NCBI RefSeq assembly: GCF_022788715.1
Contig: NZ_CP085167.1
Coordinates: forward strand, 3,221,501-3,285,500
DNA: 64,000 nucleotides
Reading direction: 5' to 3'
Source: Sulfitobacter sp. DSM 110093
Lineage (GTDB): Bacteria > Pseudomonadota > Alphaproteobacteria > Rhodobacterales > Rhodobacteraceae
Part shown: piece by piece, positions 44,948 to 52,748 of the stretch
Layout: each line of letters begins with the position of its first letter
Position numbering within the stretch: position 1 is the first letter of the stretch
The notes under the pieces: model-generated
The model's database searches: none
What the model was told of the DNA's origin: nothing
What the model saw: only the letters and a program-made list of their open reading frames with translations
Translations under genes and position numbers: made by a program

Positions 44948-46117
44948 ATGAGCTTTGACGACATCATCGACCGGCGCGGCACCCATTGTGCGAAATGGGA
45001 CAAGATGGAAGCGATCTATGGCGTGCCCGCAGACAGCGGCATCGCCATGTGGGTGGCCGATATGGATTTTCGTCCGCCCCAAGTGGTGCAGGACGCGCTG
45101 CAGGCCCAGATCGACCACGGGGTGCACGGGTATTTCGGCGATGACAGCAAATACCTCGCCGCGATCCAGTGGTGGATGGAAAACCGCCACGGCTGGAAGG
45201 TCGACGCCGATGCGATCTTTACCACCCACGGTCTGGTGAACGGCACCGCGATGTGCGTCGACGCCTTCACGCAGCCCGGCGATGGCGTGGTGCTGTTCAC
45301 TCCGGTCTATCATGCTTTTGCCCGCGTGATCAGCGCGGCAGATCGGCGCGTGGTGGAATGCCCGCTGACCAATGCCTCGGGCCGTTACGAGATGGATTTC
45401 GACGCCTATGACGCCCTGATGACCGGGGATGAGAAAATGGTGATCCTCTGCTCGCCGCATAACCCCGGTGGCCGGGTCTGGAGCCGTGAGGAGCTGCAAG
45501 GCGTGGCCGATTTCGCGAAGCGGCATGACTTGGTACTGGTCTCGGATGAGATTCACCACGATCTGGTGATGCCGGAGCACAAGCACATCCCCATGGCACA
45601 TATCGACGGGATCGAAGACCGTCTGGTGATGATGACCGCCACGACCAAGACCTTTAACATCGCAGGCGGCCACACTGGCAACGTCATCATCCACGATCCC
45701 AAGCTGCGTGAACGCTTTGCCCAGCGCATGGCGGCTTTGGGCGTCTCGGCGAACTCCTTCGGGCTGATTATGGCAACGGCGGCCTCTACGCCCGAAGGGG
45801 CCGCTTGGGTGGATGAGTTGACGGCCTATCTCGACGGCAACCGAAAGCTGTTCGACGAGGCGGTTAACGCGATTCCGGGGCTAAGCTCGATGCCGCTGGA
45901 ATCGACCTATCTGGCTTGGGTGGATTTTTCCGGCACCGGAATGGCGCCCGCAGAGTTTCAAGAACGTGTTGAGAAAAGCGCCGCCATCGCTGCGAACCAC
46001 GGCGCGACATTTGGCACCGGCGGCGAAACCTTCATGCGCTTCAACCTCGCCACGCCACGTGCACGGGTCGAAGAAGCTTGCAAGCGGCTCACCAAAGCCT
46101 TCAGCGATCTGCAATAG
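44948..46117 (+). CDS. PatB/MalY family C-S lyase or aminotransferase
   Basis: 389-residue fold-type I PLP protein of the MalY/PatB group, which usually cleaves cystathionine or cysteine conjugates. Landmarks: the start FDDIIDRRGTHCAKWDKMEA, MWVADMDFRPPQVV (about 32-45), ILCSPHNPGGRVWSREEL, VSDEIHHDLV, and the PLP lysine in MTATTKTFNIAGG (about residue 233). The ATG at 44948 follows AGGAGA. Divergent from the def operon. Beta-lyase activity is inferred from family. Confidence 0.9.
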   Translation: MSFDDIIDRRGTHCAKWDKMEAIYGVPADSGIAMWVADMDFRPPQVVQDALQAQIDHGVHGYFGDDSKYLAAIQWWMENRHGWKVDADAIFTTHGLVNGTAMCVDAFTQPGDGVVLFTPVYHAFARVISAADRRVVECPLTNASGRYEMDFDAYDALMTGDEKMVILCSPHNPGGRVWSREELQGVADFAKRHDLVLVSDEIHHDLVMPEHKHIPMAHIDGIEDRLVMMTATTKTFNIAGGHTGNVIIHDPKLRERFAQRMAALGVSANSFGLIMATAASTPEGAAWVDELTAYLDGNRKLFDEAVNAIPGLSSMPLESTYLAWVDFSGTGMAPAEFQERVEKSAAIAANHGATFGTGGETFMRFNLATPRARVEEACKRLTKAFSDLQ

Positions 46118-46162
46118 AATGGAAAATGGCGCGGCGGGGCTGACCCGCCGTGCCCATGCGCG

Positions 46163-46519
46163 TTAGGCGCGACCGTCTTCGATCAGACCCAGCGGCGCAT
46201 CACTGGCGCGTTCAAAATCAAGCGGCGGTCGGTCCGCCACGGCGGTCGCGCGCTTGAACTCATACTGCATTTCACCTGCGTCTTCCTCGCTCGCCACGAT
46301 CAGACATTGGAACAGATGCAGGCTGCCATCATAGAGATCGACCAGCCCGCGTAACTTGGGCGCGTCTTCGGCATCAACGGAAAAACCGGTCTTCCACATG
46401 CGCAGCACGCGGTAGACATCACCGCCCACCTCAAGCCGCAAGCGTGACCCTTTGCGCAGGCTTTCCATGCGCGCGGCATCAAGACCCGCTTGTATTTCCT
46501 TGGTCAGAAATTCTTCCAT
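46163..46519 (-). CDS. Conserved hypothetical protein, possible PilZ-like fold
   Basis: 118-residue soluble protein. The region RKGSRLRLEVGGDVYRVLRM then WKTGFSVDAEDAPKLRGLVD (about 22-61), and LHLFQCLIVASEEDAGEMQY (about 68-87) look like a small beta-barrel of PilZ type, but the Arg-rich cyclic-di-GMP motif RxxxR / DxSxxG is not clearly present. No family assigned. It converges with the MalY-type gene and shares no operon. Confidence 0.7.
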   Translation of the reverse strand: MEEFLTKEIQAGLDAARMESLRKGSRLRLEVGGDVYRVLRMWKTGFSVDAEDAPKLRGLVDLYDGSLHLFQCLIVASEEDAGEMQYEFKRATAVADRPPLDFERASDAPLGLIEDGRA

Positions 46520-46692
46520 GATCTTCCCCCCGCTGATGCCTTCTAAGCTGGGCTAAAACGTAGGAAATTCAAGTTAAGAATTGATGACGTTTGGGCAGTC
46601 TGCGCCAGCGCAGGGCGGCTGCGCGCCCATGAAGATGTGCAGTCCGCGCGTGTGGCCCTAGATATATCCTCAAATGCGTAAAGGAGAACAAG

Positions 46693-47667
46693 ATGGGCCT
46701 TTTGGTTGACGGAAAATGGCAAGACAAATGGTATGATACCAAATCCTCAGGCGGCAAATTTGAACGCAGCGAAGCGCAGTTTCGCAACTGGGTGACCGCC
46801 GATGGCAGCGCCGGACCGAGCGGCGACGGCGGGTTCAAGGCAGAATCGGGCCGCTATCACCTCTATGTCAGCTATGCCTGCCCTTGGGCACATCGCGCGC
46901 TGATCTTCCGCCAATTGAAGGGGCTGGAGGATCACATCGACGTCTCGGTCGTGCATCCAGACATGCTGGGCGAAGGCTGGACCTTTAACACGGATTTCCC
47001 CGGCGCCACCGGCGATACGCTCTTCGGCCTGCCCTATGCCCGCGACATCTATACCCGCGCCGATCCCAATTTCACGGGCCGCGTCACCGTGCCGATCCTC
47101 TGGGACAAACAGCGCGGGACCATCGTCAGCAACGAGAGCGCCGAGATCATCCGCATGCTCAACAGCGCCTTTGATGAAATCACCGGCAATAGCGATGACT
47201 ACTACCCCGCCCCCCTGCACGACCGCATCAAAGAGATTAACGCCCGCGTCTATGACACGCTCAACAATGGCGTCTACAAAGCCGGCTTCGCCACCACGCA
47301 GGAAGCCTATGACGCCGCCGTGCATCCGCTTTTCGACACATTGGATTGGATCGAAGACATCCTGTCGCAGAACCGCTACCTCGCGGGCGACAAGATGACC
47401 GAGGCCGACTGGCGGCTCTTCACCACGCTGGTGCGCTTCGACAAGGTCTATCACCTGCACTTCAAGTGTAACCGCAACCGGATCGTCGATTACCCGAACA
47501 TCTGGGCCTATACGCGCGAGCTCTATCAGGTGCCGGGCGTGGCCGAGACGGTGAACTTCGACCATATCGTGCGGCACTACCACTACAGCCACGACACGAT
47601 TAACCCGCATCGGATCATCCCGATCAACCCGGTGCTGGATTTCGACGCGCCGCACGGGCGCAGCTGA
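46693..47667 (+). CDS. Glutathionyl-hydroquinone reductase (GST family)
   Basis: 324-residue glutathione transferase of the Xi class (YqjG/PcpF type) that reduces glutathionyl-hydroquinones. The catalytic Cys is in YVSYACPWAHRALIFR (about residue 62). Also visible: LWDKQRGTIVSNESAEIIRM (glutathione site), LNNGVYKAGFATTQEAYDAA and MTEADWRLFTTLVRFDKVY in the helical domain. Full family length. A structured leader and cobC follow 90 bases downstream. Confidence 0.93.
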   Translation: MGLLVDGKWQDKWYDTKSSGGKFERSEAQFRNWVTADGSAGPSGDGGFKAESGRYHLYVSYACPWAHRALIFRQLKGLEDHIDVSVVHPDMLGEGWTFNTDFPGATGDTLFGLPYARDIYTRADPNFTGRVTVPILWDKQRGTIVSNESAEIIRMLNSAFDEITGNSDDYYPAPLHDRIKEINARVYDTLNNGVYKAGFATTQEAYDAAVHPLFDTLDWIEDILSQNRYLAGDKMTEADWRLFTTLVRFDKVYHLHFKCNRNRIVDYPNIWAYTRELYQVPGVAETVNFDHIVRHYHYSHDTINPHRIIPINPVLDFDAPHGRS

Positions 47668-47674
47668 TCGCTCC

Positions 47675-47752
47675 TCCCCCTGCCTGCCTTGCGGAAGGCG
47701 CTTGATCGCGTAGCGCTTTTGCGCTTTCACCGCAGCAAGAACGGCAGGGGGA
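47675..47752 (+). promoter_or_regulatory. Structured leader (three-way junction) sequestering the cobC ribosome binding site
   Basis: Outer stem TCCCCCTGCC (47675-47684) / GGCAGGGGGA (47743-47752), a perfect 10-bp pair, encloses two hairpins: GCCTT-GCGG-AAGGC (47686-47699) and AGCGC-TTTT-GCGCT (47712-47725). The 3' arm contains AGGGGGA, the ribosome binding site 5 bases before the cobC ATG. No cobalamin riboswitch B12-box was found. Confidence 0.6.
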
Positions 47753-47757
47753 TCATC

Positions 47758-48705
47758 ATGCAACAGCCAGACAAGCGCGACCACGGCGGCGGTGTCGATG
47801 CGGCAGCGGCGCGTTTCGGCGGGGAGCGGGCGGAGTGGATCGACCTGTCGACCGGGATCAATCCGCAGCCCTATCCGATCCCCGCCCTGCCTGCTGAGGC
47901 GTGGAACGCGCTCCCCGATGCCGCAGCGCAAACCGCGCTGGAGGATGCCGCCCGCGCCTTCTGGAAAGTGCCAGCGGATGCTGCGCTGCTGGCCGTGCCG
48001 GGCGCATCCTCGGCCATCGCGCGCATTCCGGCGCTGGCACCGAAGGGCACCGTGCGCATCCCCGGCCCCACCTACAATGAACATGCCGCCAGTTTCGCCG
48101 AGAGTGGCTGGCAGGTGGTCGAAGAGGGCAACACCGACGCCGCTGTCCATGTTCACCCCAACAACCCCGACGGGCGGCTTTGGGATGCAGCAGAAGTCAC
48201 CGGCCCCTTCAGTATAATTGACGAGAGTTTTTGCGACATCACGCCCGATGCCACCCTCATGGCGCAGGCAACGACACCCGGCACGCTGATCCTCAAAAGC
48301 TTTGGCAAGTTCTGGGGGCTGGCCGGGTTGCGGCTGGGCTTTGTCATCGGTGATCCGGCCTTGGTGGCGGAACTTCGGCGGATGCTTGGCCCATGGCCGG
48401 TGAGCGGCCCAGCGCTGCATATCGGCGCGGCGGCGTTGCGCGATACGGATTGGGCCGACGTCACGCGAACCCGGCTCGCCACAGAGGCAGAGCACCTCGA
48501 TACCCTGATGACCGGCGCAGGCGCGCAAATCGTCGGCGGCACCCCGCTTTTCCGGCTTTATGAGGTCGATGACGCGCAAGCTTGGCAAACCCGCCTCGCC
48601 CAGCATCACATCTGGACCCGCGTCTTCCCCTATAACCCACGCTGGCTGCGCCTTGGCCTACCGCCCGCCGAAGGATGGGCGCGGCTGGAGCGGGCGCTGG
48701 CATGA
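47758..48705 (+). CDS. cobC: Cobalamin biosynthesis PLP protein CobC (threonine-phosphate decarboxylase-like)
   Basis: 315-residue fold-type I PLP enzyme that provides aminopropanol phosphate for the cobalamin nucleotide loop. Landmarks: [14 protein letters not shown] and [15 protein letters not shown] (about 8-40), [13 protein letters not shown] (about 127-139), IIDESFCD (about 150) and the PLP lysine in [20 protein letters not shown] (about 180). The ATG at 47758 has AGGGGGA 5 bases upstream inside a stable stem. It overlaps cobD by 4 bases. No other cobalamin genes are in the window. Confidence 0.92.
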   Translation: MQQPDKRDHGGGVDAAAARFGGERAEWIDLSTGINPQPYPIPALPAEAWNALPDAAAQTALEDAARAFWKVPADAALLAVPGASSAIARIPALAPKGTVRIPGPTYNEHAASFAESGWQVVEEGNTDAAVHVHPNNPDGRLWDAAEVTGPFSIIDESFCDITPDATLMAQATTPGTLILKSFGKFWGLAGLRLGFVIGDPALVAELRRMLGPWPVSGPALHIGAAALRDTDWADVTRTRLATEAEHLDTLMTGAGAQIVGGTPLFRLYEVDDAQAWQTRLAQHHIWTRVFPYNPRWLRLGLPPAEGWARLERALA

Positions 48706-49610
48706 GCACGGCGGCGGTCCTTGCGCTGGCCATGCTGCTGGACGCGGCCTTTGGAGAGCCGGACTGGCTCTGGCGTCGCCTGCCGCATCCGGCGGTGCTG
48801 ATGGGGCGGCTGATCGGCTGGGGAGATCGTCGGTTGAACCACGGCCAAGCCCGCCGCGCCATGGGCGTGGCGCTGCTGCTGGCGCTGATGATCGGGATGG
48901 CGTGCCTTGGCTGGGCGCTGAGCCTTCTTGGCCCGCTGGCCGAGATCATCATCGCCGCCATCCTGCTGGCGCAACGCTCCCTCGTCGAACACCTGCGCGC
49001 CGTGGCCGACGGTCTGCGTCAGTCGCTGGCCGCAGGCCGCCGCGCCGTCGCGATGATCGTCAGCCGCGACACCGCTGCGATGCCGCCAAAGGCCGTCGCC
49101 CGCTCCGCCATCGAAAGCGGCGCGGAAAACCTCAGCGACGGGATCATCGCGCCTGCCTTTTGGTTCCTGCTGGGCGGTCTGCCGGGTTTGCTGGTCTATA
49201 AGATCGTTAACACCGCCGACAGTATGATCGGCTACCGCACCCCGCGCTACGCCGATTTCGGCTGGGCCGCGGCGCGGATGGATGACCTGCTGAACCTCGC
49301 CCCGGCACGGCTGACTGCGCTGCTCATCGCGCTCCCCGGTGGGGTGCTGCACCATTGGCGCACCATTCGGGCGGATGCGGCGCTGCACCGCTCGCCCAAC
49401 GCCGGTTGGCCAGAAGCCGCCATGGCGCGGGCCATAGGTGTGGCCCTCGCCGGTCCGCGCAGCTATGATGGGCAGGTGCAGCAGTTTCCTTGGGTGCACG
49501 GCGCGGGGGCGCGCGTCATTGGACCTGCGGAGATCGATGCGGCCATCACCCGCCTCTGGCAGGCATGGTTGGTGATGTGGGCAATCGCCCTAGTTCTGGC
49601 CTGTCTGTGA
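48702..49610 (+). CDS. cobD: Adenosylcobinamide-phosphate synthase CobD/CbiB
   Basis: 302-residue inner-membrane protein that attaches the aminopropanol arm to adenosylcobyric acid. About five hydrophobic helices plus the conserved [20 protein letters not shown] then MGRLIG (about 14-39), [35 protein letters not shown], and [23 protein letters not shown] overlaps the cobC stop (ATGA), so the pair is translationally coupled. Confidence 0.93.
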   Translation: MSTAAVLALAMLLDAAFGEPDWLWRRLPHPAVLMGRLIGWGDRRLNHGQARRAMGVALLLALMIGMACLGWALSLLGPLAEIIIAAILLAQRSLVEHLRAVADGLRQSLAAGRRAVAMIVSRDTAAMPPKAVARSAIESGAENLSDGIIAPAFWFLLGGLPGLLVYKIVNTADSMIGYRTPRYADFGWAAARMDDLLNLAPARLTALLIALPGGVLHHWRTIRADAALHRSPNAGWPEAAMARAIGVALAGPRSYDGQVQQFPWVHGAGARVIGPAEIDAAITRLWQAWLVMWAIALVLACL

Positions 49611-49624
49611 CTATGAGGATATCC

Positions 49625-50803
49625 ATGCGCCCCACTTTTCTAGCCGCCACCCTTGCGGCCCTCACCCTTCCCGCCAGCGCCTATGCGCAAGCCACCTGCG
49701 GCGGCGGTTTCTCCAGCTTCATCGCCGAGGCCAAGACCGAGGCCGTGGCAAGTGGCGCCGACCCCGCCAAGGCTGATCGGTTTTTTGCAGGTCTGCGCCA
49801 AGACCCTGCCGTGCTGCGCGCCGATCAGGCGCAGGGCGTATTTCAAAAGCCCTTCATCGAATTCTCGCGGCACCTGATCTCCAACGACCGGATTAACCGG
49901 GGCCGCGCCATGGCCGAGAAATACGACGCGGTCTTTGACCGGGTTGAATCCGAATACGGCGTCAGCCGTGGCGTACTGCTGGCCTTCTGGGCGTTCGAGA
50001 CTGACTACGGCGCGATCCAAGGCGACTTTAACACCGCCAATGCACTGGCCACGCTGGCCCATGACTGCCGCCGCCCCGAGTTGTTCCGCCCGCAGCTTTT
50101 CGCGGCGTTGGAGCTCTTCGAGCGCGGCGAATTTGATCCAGCCACCACCACCGGCGCTTGGGCGGGTGAAATCGGCATGGTGCAAATGCTGCCGCGCGAC
50201 ATCATCGAAAACGGTGTGGACGGCGACGGCGATGGCGAAGTCTCGCTAAAAACCTCTGCCCCCGATGCGCTGCTGTCGGGTGCGAAAATGCTGCAAAGCC
50301 TTGGCTGGCGCGCAGGCGAACCTTGGTTGGCCGAAGTCTCCCTCCCGCAAAACTTCGACTGGTCGCAAAGCGGGTTGGAGACCACCAAACCCGTCAGCGA
50401 ATGGCAAGCGATGGGCGTCTCCCCCCGCAACGGGCCGCTGACCGAGGGGCTGACCGCCTCGGTCCTGTTGCCACAAGGGCGTGGCGGGCCGGCCTTTATC
50501 GCTTATCCGAATTTCCGGGTTTATTTCGAGTGGAACCAGAGCTTTACCTACGTCATGACCGCCGCCTATTTCGCCACGCGGCTGGAAGGCGCACAGGTTT
50601 TCGACGCAGGCAATCCGCAACCGGGGCTTAGCGGCGACGCGATGAAAACGCTTCAGCGCAAACTGCAATCCATGGGCTATGACGTGGGCGATGTGGATGG
50701 CATCCTCGGCTCCGGCACCCGCACCGCGGTACGCGCCGAACAGAAACGCCTAGGCATGCCCGTCGATGGCTGGCCCACGCCAACACTGCTGAACCAACTG
50801 TAA
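49625..50803 (+). CDS. Lytic murein transglycosylase (MltB-like) with peptidoglycan-binding domain
   Basis: 392-residue periplasmic enzyme cleaving the glycan backbone. A signal peptide (RPTFLAATLAALTLPASAYA, cut about residue 21) precedes the MltB-type domain (about 30-320) with catalytic Glu in LLAFWAFETDYGAIQGDFNT (about 128) and the QMLPRDIIENGVDGDGDGE loop. A C-terminal PG_binding_1 domain follows (about 330-390, MKTLQRKLQSMGYDVGDVDG). The ATG at 49625 follows GAGGAT; one at 49613 would spoil the signal peptide. Begins 14 bases after cobD but is functionally unrelated. Confidence 0.92.
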   Translation: MRPTFLAATLAALTLPASAYAQATCGGGFSSFIAEAKTEAVASGADPAKADRFFAGLRQDPAVLRADQAQGVFQKPFIEFSRHLISNDRINRGRAMAEKYDAVFDRVESEYGVSRGVLLAFWAFETDYGAIQGDFNTANALATLAHDCRRPELFRPQLFAALELFERGEFDPATTTGAWAGEIGMVQMLPRDIIENGVDGDGDGEVSLKTSAPDALLSGAKMLQSLGWRAGEPWLAEVSLPQNFDWSQSGLETTKPVSEWQAMGVSPRNGPLTEGLTASVLLPQGRGGPAFIAYPNFRVYFEWNQSFTYVMTAAYFATRLEGAQVFDAGNPQPGLSGDAMKTLQRKLQSMGYDVGDVDGILGSGTRTAVRAEQKRLGMPVDGWPTPTLLNQL

Positions 50804-50816
50804 GGAGAAGACCCCG

Positions 50817-51218
50817 ATGGCCCTCAAGAAAACCGCTGCCCAAATGGTCTCTGAGGCCCGTGCCCGAATCGAAGAGATCGACAGTACTGAGGCCATCGCC
50901 ATGCTGGACGACGAAAACGTGCAATTCGTCGACCTGCGTGATCCCCGCGAACGCGAGCGCACCGGGTTCATCCCCGGTGCGTTCCACTGCCCGCGCGGCA
51001 TGTTGGAGTTCTGGGTCGACCCCGACAGCCCCTATTTCAAAGAAGTCTTTGCCCAAGACAAGAAATACGTCTTTCACTGCGCCTCCGGTTGGCGCTCGGC
51101 CATCTCGGTCGCGACGCTGCAAGACATGGGCTTTGACGCCGCACATCTGAAGGACGGTTTCGGCGGCTGGGAAAAAGCTGGCGGCCCAAAAGAGGGCGGA
51201 AAGGTCGAGAAGCCGTAA
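50817..51218 (+). CDS. Rhodanese-like domain protein
   Basis: 133-residue single-domain rhodanese: VQFVDLRDPRERERTGFIPG (about 35-54) and the active Cys in YVFHCASGWRSAISVA (about residue 88). A sulfurtransferase role is likely, substrate unknown. AAGGAG precedes the ATG. It starts 13 bases after the transglycosylase stop. Another rhodanese module lies in mnmH less than 1 kb downstream. Confidence 0.92.
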   Translation: MALKKTAAQMVSEARARIEEIDSTEAIAMLDDENVQFVDLRDPRERERTGFIPGAFHCPRGMLEFWVDPDSPYFKEVFAQDKKYVFHCASGWRSAISVATLQDMGFDAAHLKDGFGGWEKAGGPKEGGKVEKP

Positions 51219-51289
51219 CCCACAGGCTTTGATCTGGCCTCCCTCTCGCAAAGCTGCCACAAGTTCTGCAACGTCAAAGGAGAGACAGA

Positions 51290-51640
51290 ATGACCGAGAT
51301 CAAACGCCACCACACCAACACCCGCATGAGCCAAATCGTCGAGCATGGCGATGTGATCTACCTTGCCGGTCAGGTCGGCACGGCGGGTGCGGATGTGGCC
51401 AAGCAAACCCAAGATTGTTTGGACAATGTCGATGCTCTGCTGGCCGAAGTGGGCAGCGACAAGACCCGCATCCTGCAATCGACCATTTGGCTGGCCGACA
51501 TGGCCGACTTCGCCGCGATGAACGCCGTTTGGGACGCTTGGGTGCCCGAAGGTCACGCCCCCGCCCGCGCTTGTGGCGAATCCAAACTCGCCACGCCAGA
51601 ATATCTGGTCGAAGTGCTGGTGATCGCGGCCAAAGCCTGA
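51290..51640 (+). CDS. RidA family protein (YjgF/YER057c/UK114)
   Basis: 116-residue RidA-type protein, a trimer that in characterised members hydrolyses reactive enamine/imine intermediates from PLP enzymes. VIYLAGQVGTAGADVAKQTQ (about 22-41) and ILQSTIWLADMADFAAMNAV (about 63-82) are typical. The conserved Arg of the canonical motif GHAPARACGESKLATPEYLV (about 90-109) is present, with Cys in the position many members also hold. A standalone member of the rightward gene run. Confidence 0.92.
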   Translation: MTEIKRHHTNTRMSQIVEHGDVIYLAGQVGTAGADVAKQTQDCLDNVDALLAEVGSDKTRILQSTIWLADMADFAAMNAVWDAWVPEGHAPARACGESKLATPEYLVEVLVIAAKA

Positions 51641-51692
51641 GCCATCGCCCCCGTCCTGTCATGGGGCGTGGGGCCTTTGCCGGACACCTCAG

Positions 51693-52748
51693 ATGACCCC
51701 CTGCACCCTCACCGCCCTGTCGGACCTCGCCACGCTCGACGTTGATACCATCATCGACGTTCGCGCCCCGTCGGAATTTGCCGAGGATCATCTGCCCGGC
51801 GCCATCAACCTGCCCGTCTTGTCGGATGCCGAACGGGCCGAGGTGGGCACAATTTACAAACAAGTCAGCCCCTTCGATGCCCGCAAGATCGGTGGCGCCT
51901 TGGTGGCACAAAATACAGCGCAACACCTGCAAACGGCGCTTTCGGGCAAAGACGGTAGCTGGCAGCCGCTGGTCTATTGTTGGCGCGGCGGGCAGCGGTC
52001 GGGGGCGTTTTCGACGATCCTCGATCAAGTCGGTTGGCGCGTGCAACTGCTGCAGGGTGGCTATCGCAGCTATCGGCGGCTGGTGGTCGCGGCCTTATAC
52101 GACACGCCTATGCCCCACCGTCTGATGTTGATCGAAGGCGGCACCGGCACGGCCAAGACGCGGCTGCTGCACCATCTGCGCGATGCTGGTGCACAGGTCC
52201 TGGACCTTGAAGGTTTGGCGCAGCATCGCGGCTCGTTGTTCGGCGCCATGGAAGGCGGACAGCCGCATCAAAAGATGTTTGAATCGCGTCTGGCACAAGC
52301 GCTCACGCCGCTGGACCCGGCGCAGATCACATGGGTTGAGGCCGAAAGCAGCAAGATCGGCGGGATCACCCTGCCGCCCGCGCTCTGGGCCGCGATGATC
52401 GCCGCACCACGGGTTGAGATCAGCGCACTGCTTGCCGAGCGGGCACATTTCCTCTGCCGTGCCTATGACGATCTGACTGCCGACCCCGCGATGCTGGAAG
52501 AATGCATCGACAGGTTGCGACCCTATCATAGCGCCGAGACCATCGCCGCATGGCAAACACAGGCCCGTGCGGGCGACTGGGCTCCGCTCGCCGAAGGGCT
52601 GATTGGCCAACATTATGACCCGCGCTATGCCAAAACCGCCAGCCGCAACCCTGCGCCGTTGGTGCAGCTTGCGCTGAGCGACCTGAATGACAGCACTCTG
52701 GCGCAGACCGCCGCCGCTCTACACGCTCGGTTCAACGCAAGCGAATAG
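51693..52748 (+). CDS. mnmH: tRNA 2-selenouridine synthase
   Basis: Converts 2-thiouridine at the wobble position of tRNA-Lys/Glu/Gln to 2-selenouridine with selenophosphate from SelD. The 351-residue protein combines an N-terminal rhodanese domain (about 10-125, IIDVRAPSEFAEDHLPGAIN, catalytic Cys in LVYCWRGGQRSGAF, about residue 95) with a C-terminal P-loop domain (GGTGTAKTRLLHHL, about 149-162) and AQHRGSLFGAMEGGQPHQKM. Convergent with selD, overlapping by 17 bases. Confidence 0.94.
   Translation: MTPCTLTALSDLATLDVDTIIDVRAPSEFAEDHLPGAINLPVLSDAERAEVGTIYKQVSPFDARKIGGALVAQNTAQHLQTALSGKDGSWQPLVYCWRGGQRSGAFSTILDQVGWRVQLLQGGYRSYRRLVVAALYDTPMPHRLMLIEGGTGTAKTRLLHHLRDAGAQVLDLEGLAQHRGSLFGAMEGGQPHQKMFESRLAQALTPLDPAQITWVEAESSKIGGITLPPALWAAMIAAPRVEISALLAERAHFLCRAYDDLTADPAMLEECIDRLRPYHSAETIAAWQTQARAGDWAPLAEGLIGQHYDPRYAKTASRNPAPLVQLALSDLNDSTLAQTAAALHARFNASE

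Noticed and set aside
46163..46519. Confident assignment as a cyclic-di-GMP receptor (PilZ)
   Set aside because: The barrel-like pattern is suggestive, but the arginine and D/NxSxxG ligand motifs are not clearly present.
47668..47757. Cobalamin riboswitch upstream of cobC
   Set aside because: The region is under 100 bases and shows no B12-box; the fold seen is a simple three-way junction.
46747..48609. 620-codon minus-strand open frame across the GST gene and cobC
   Set aside because: Antisense shadow spanning two recognised genes and the gap between them, with no protein features.
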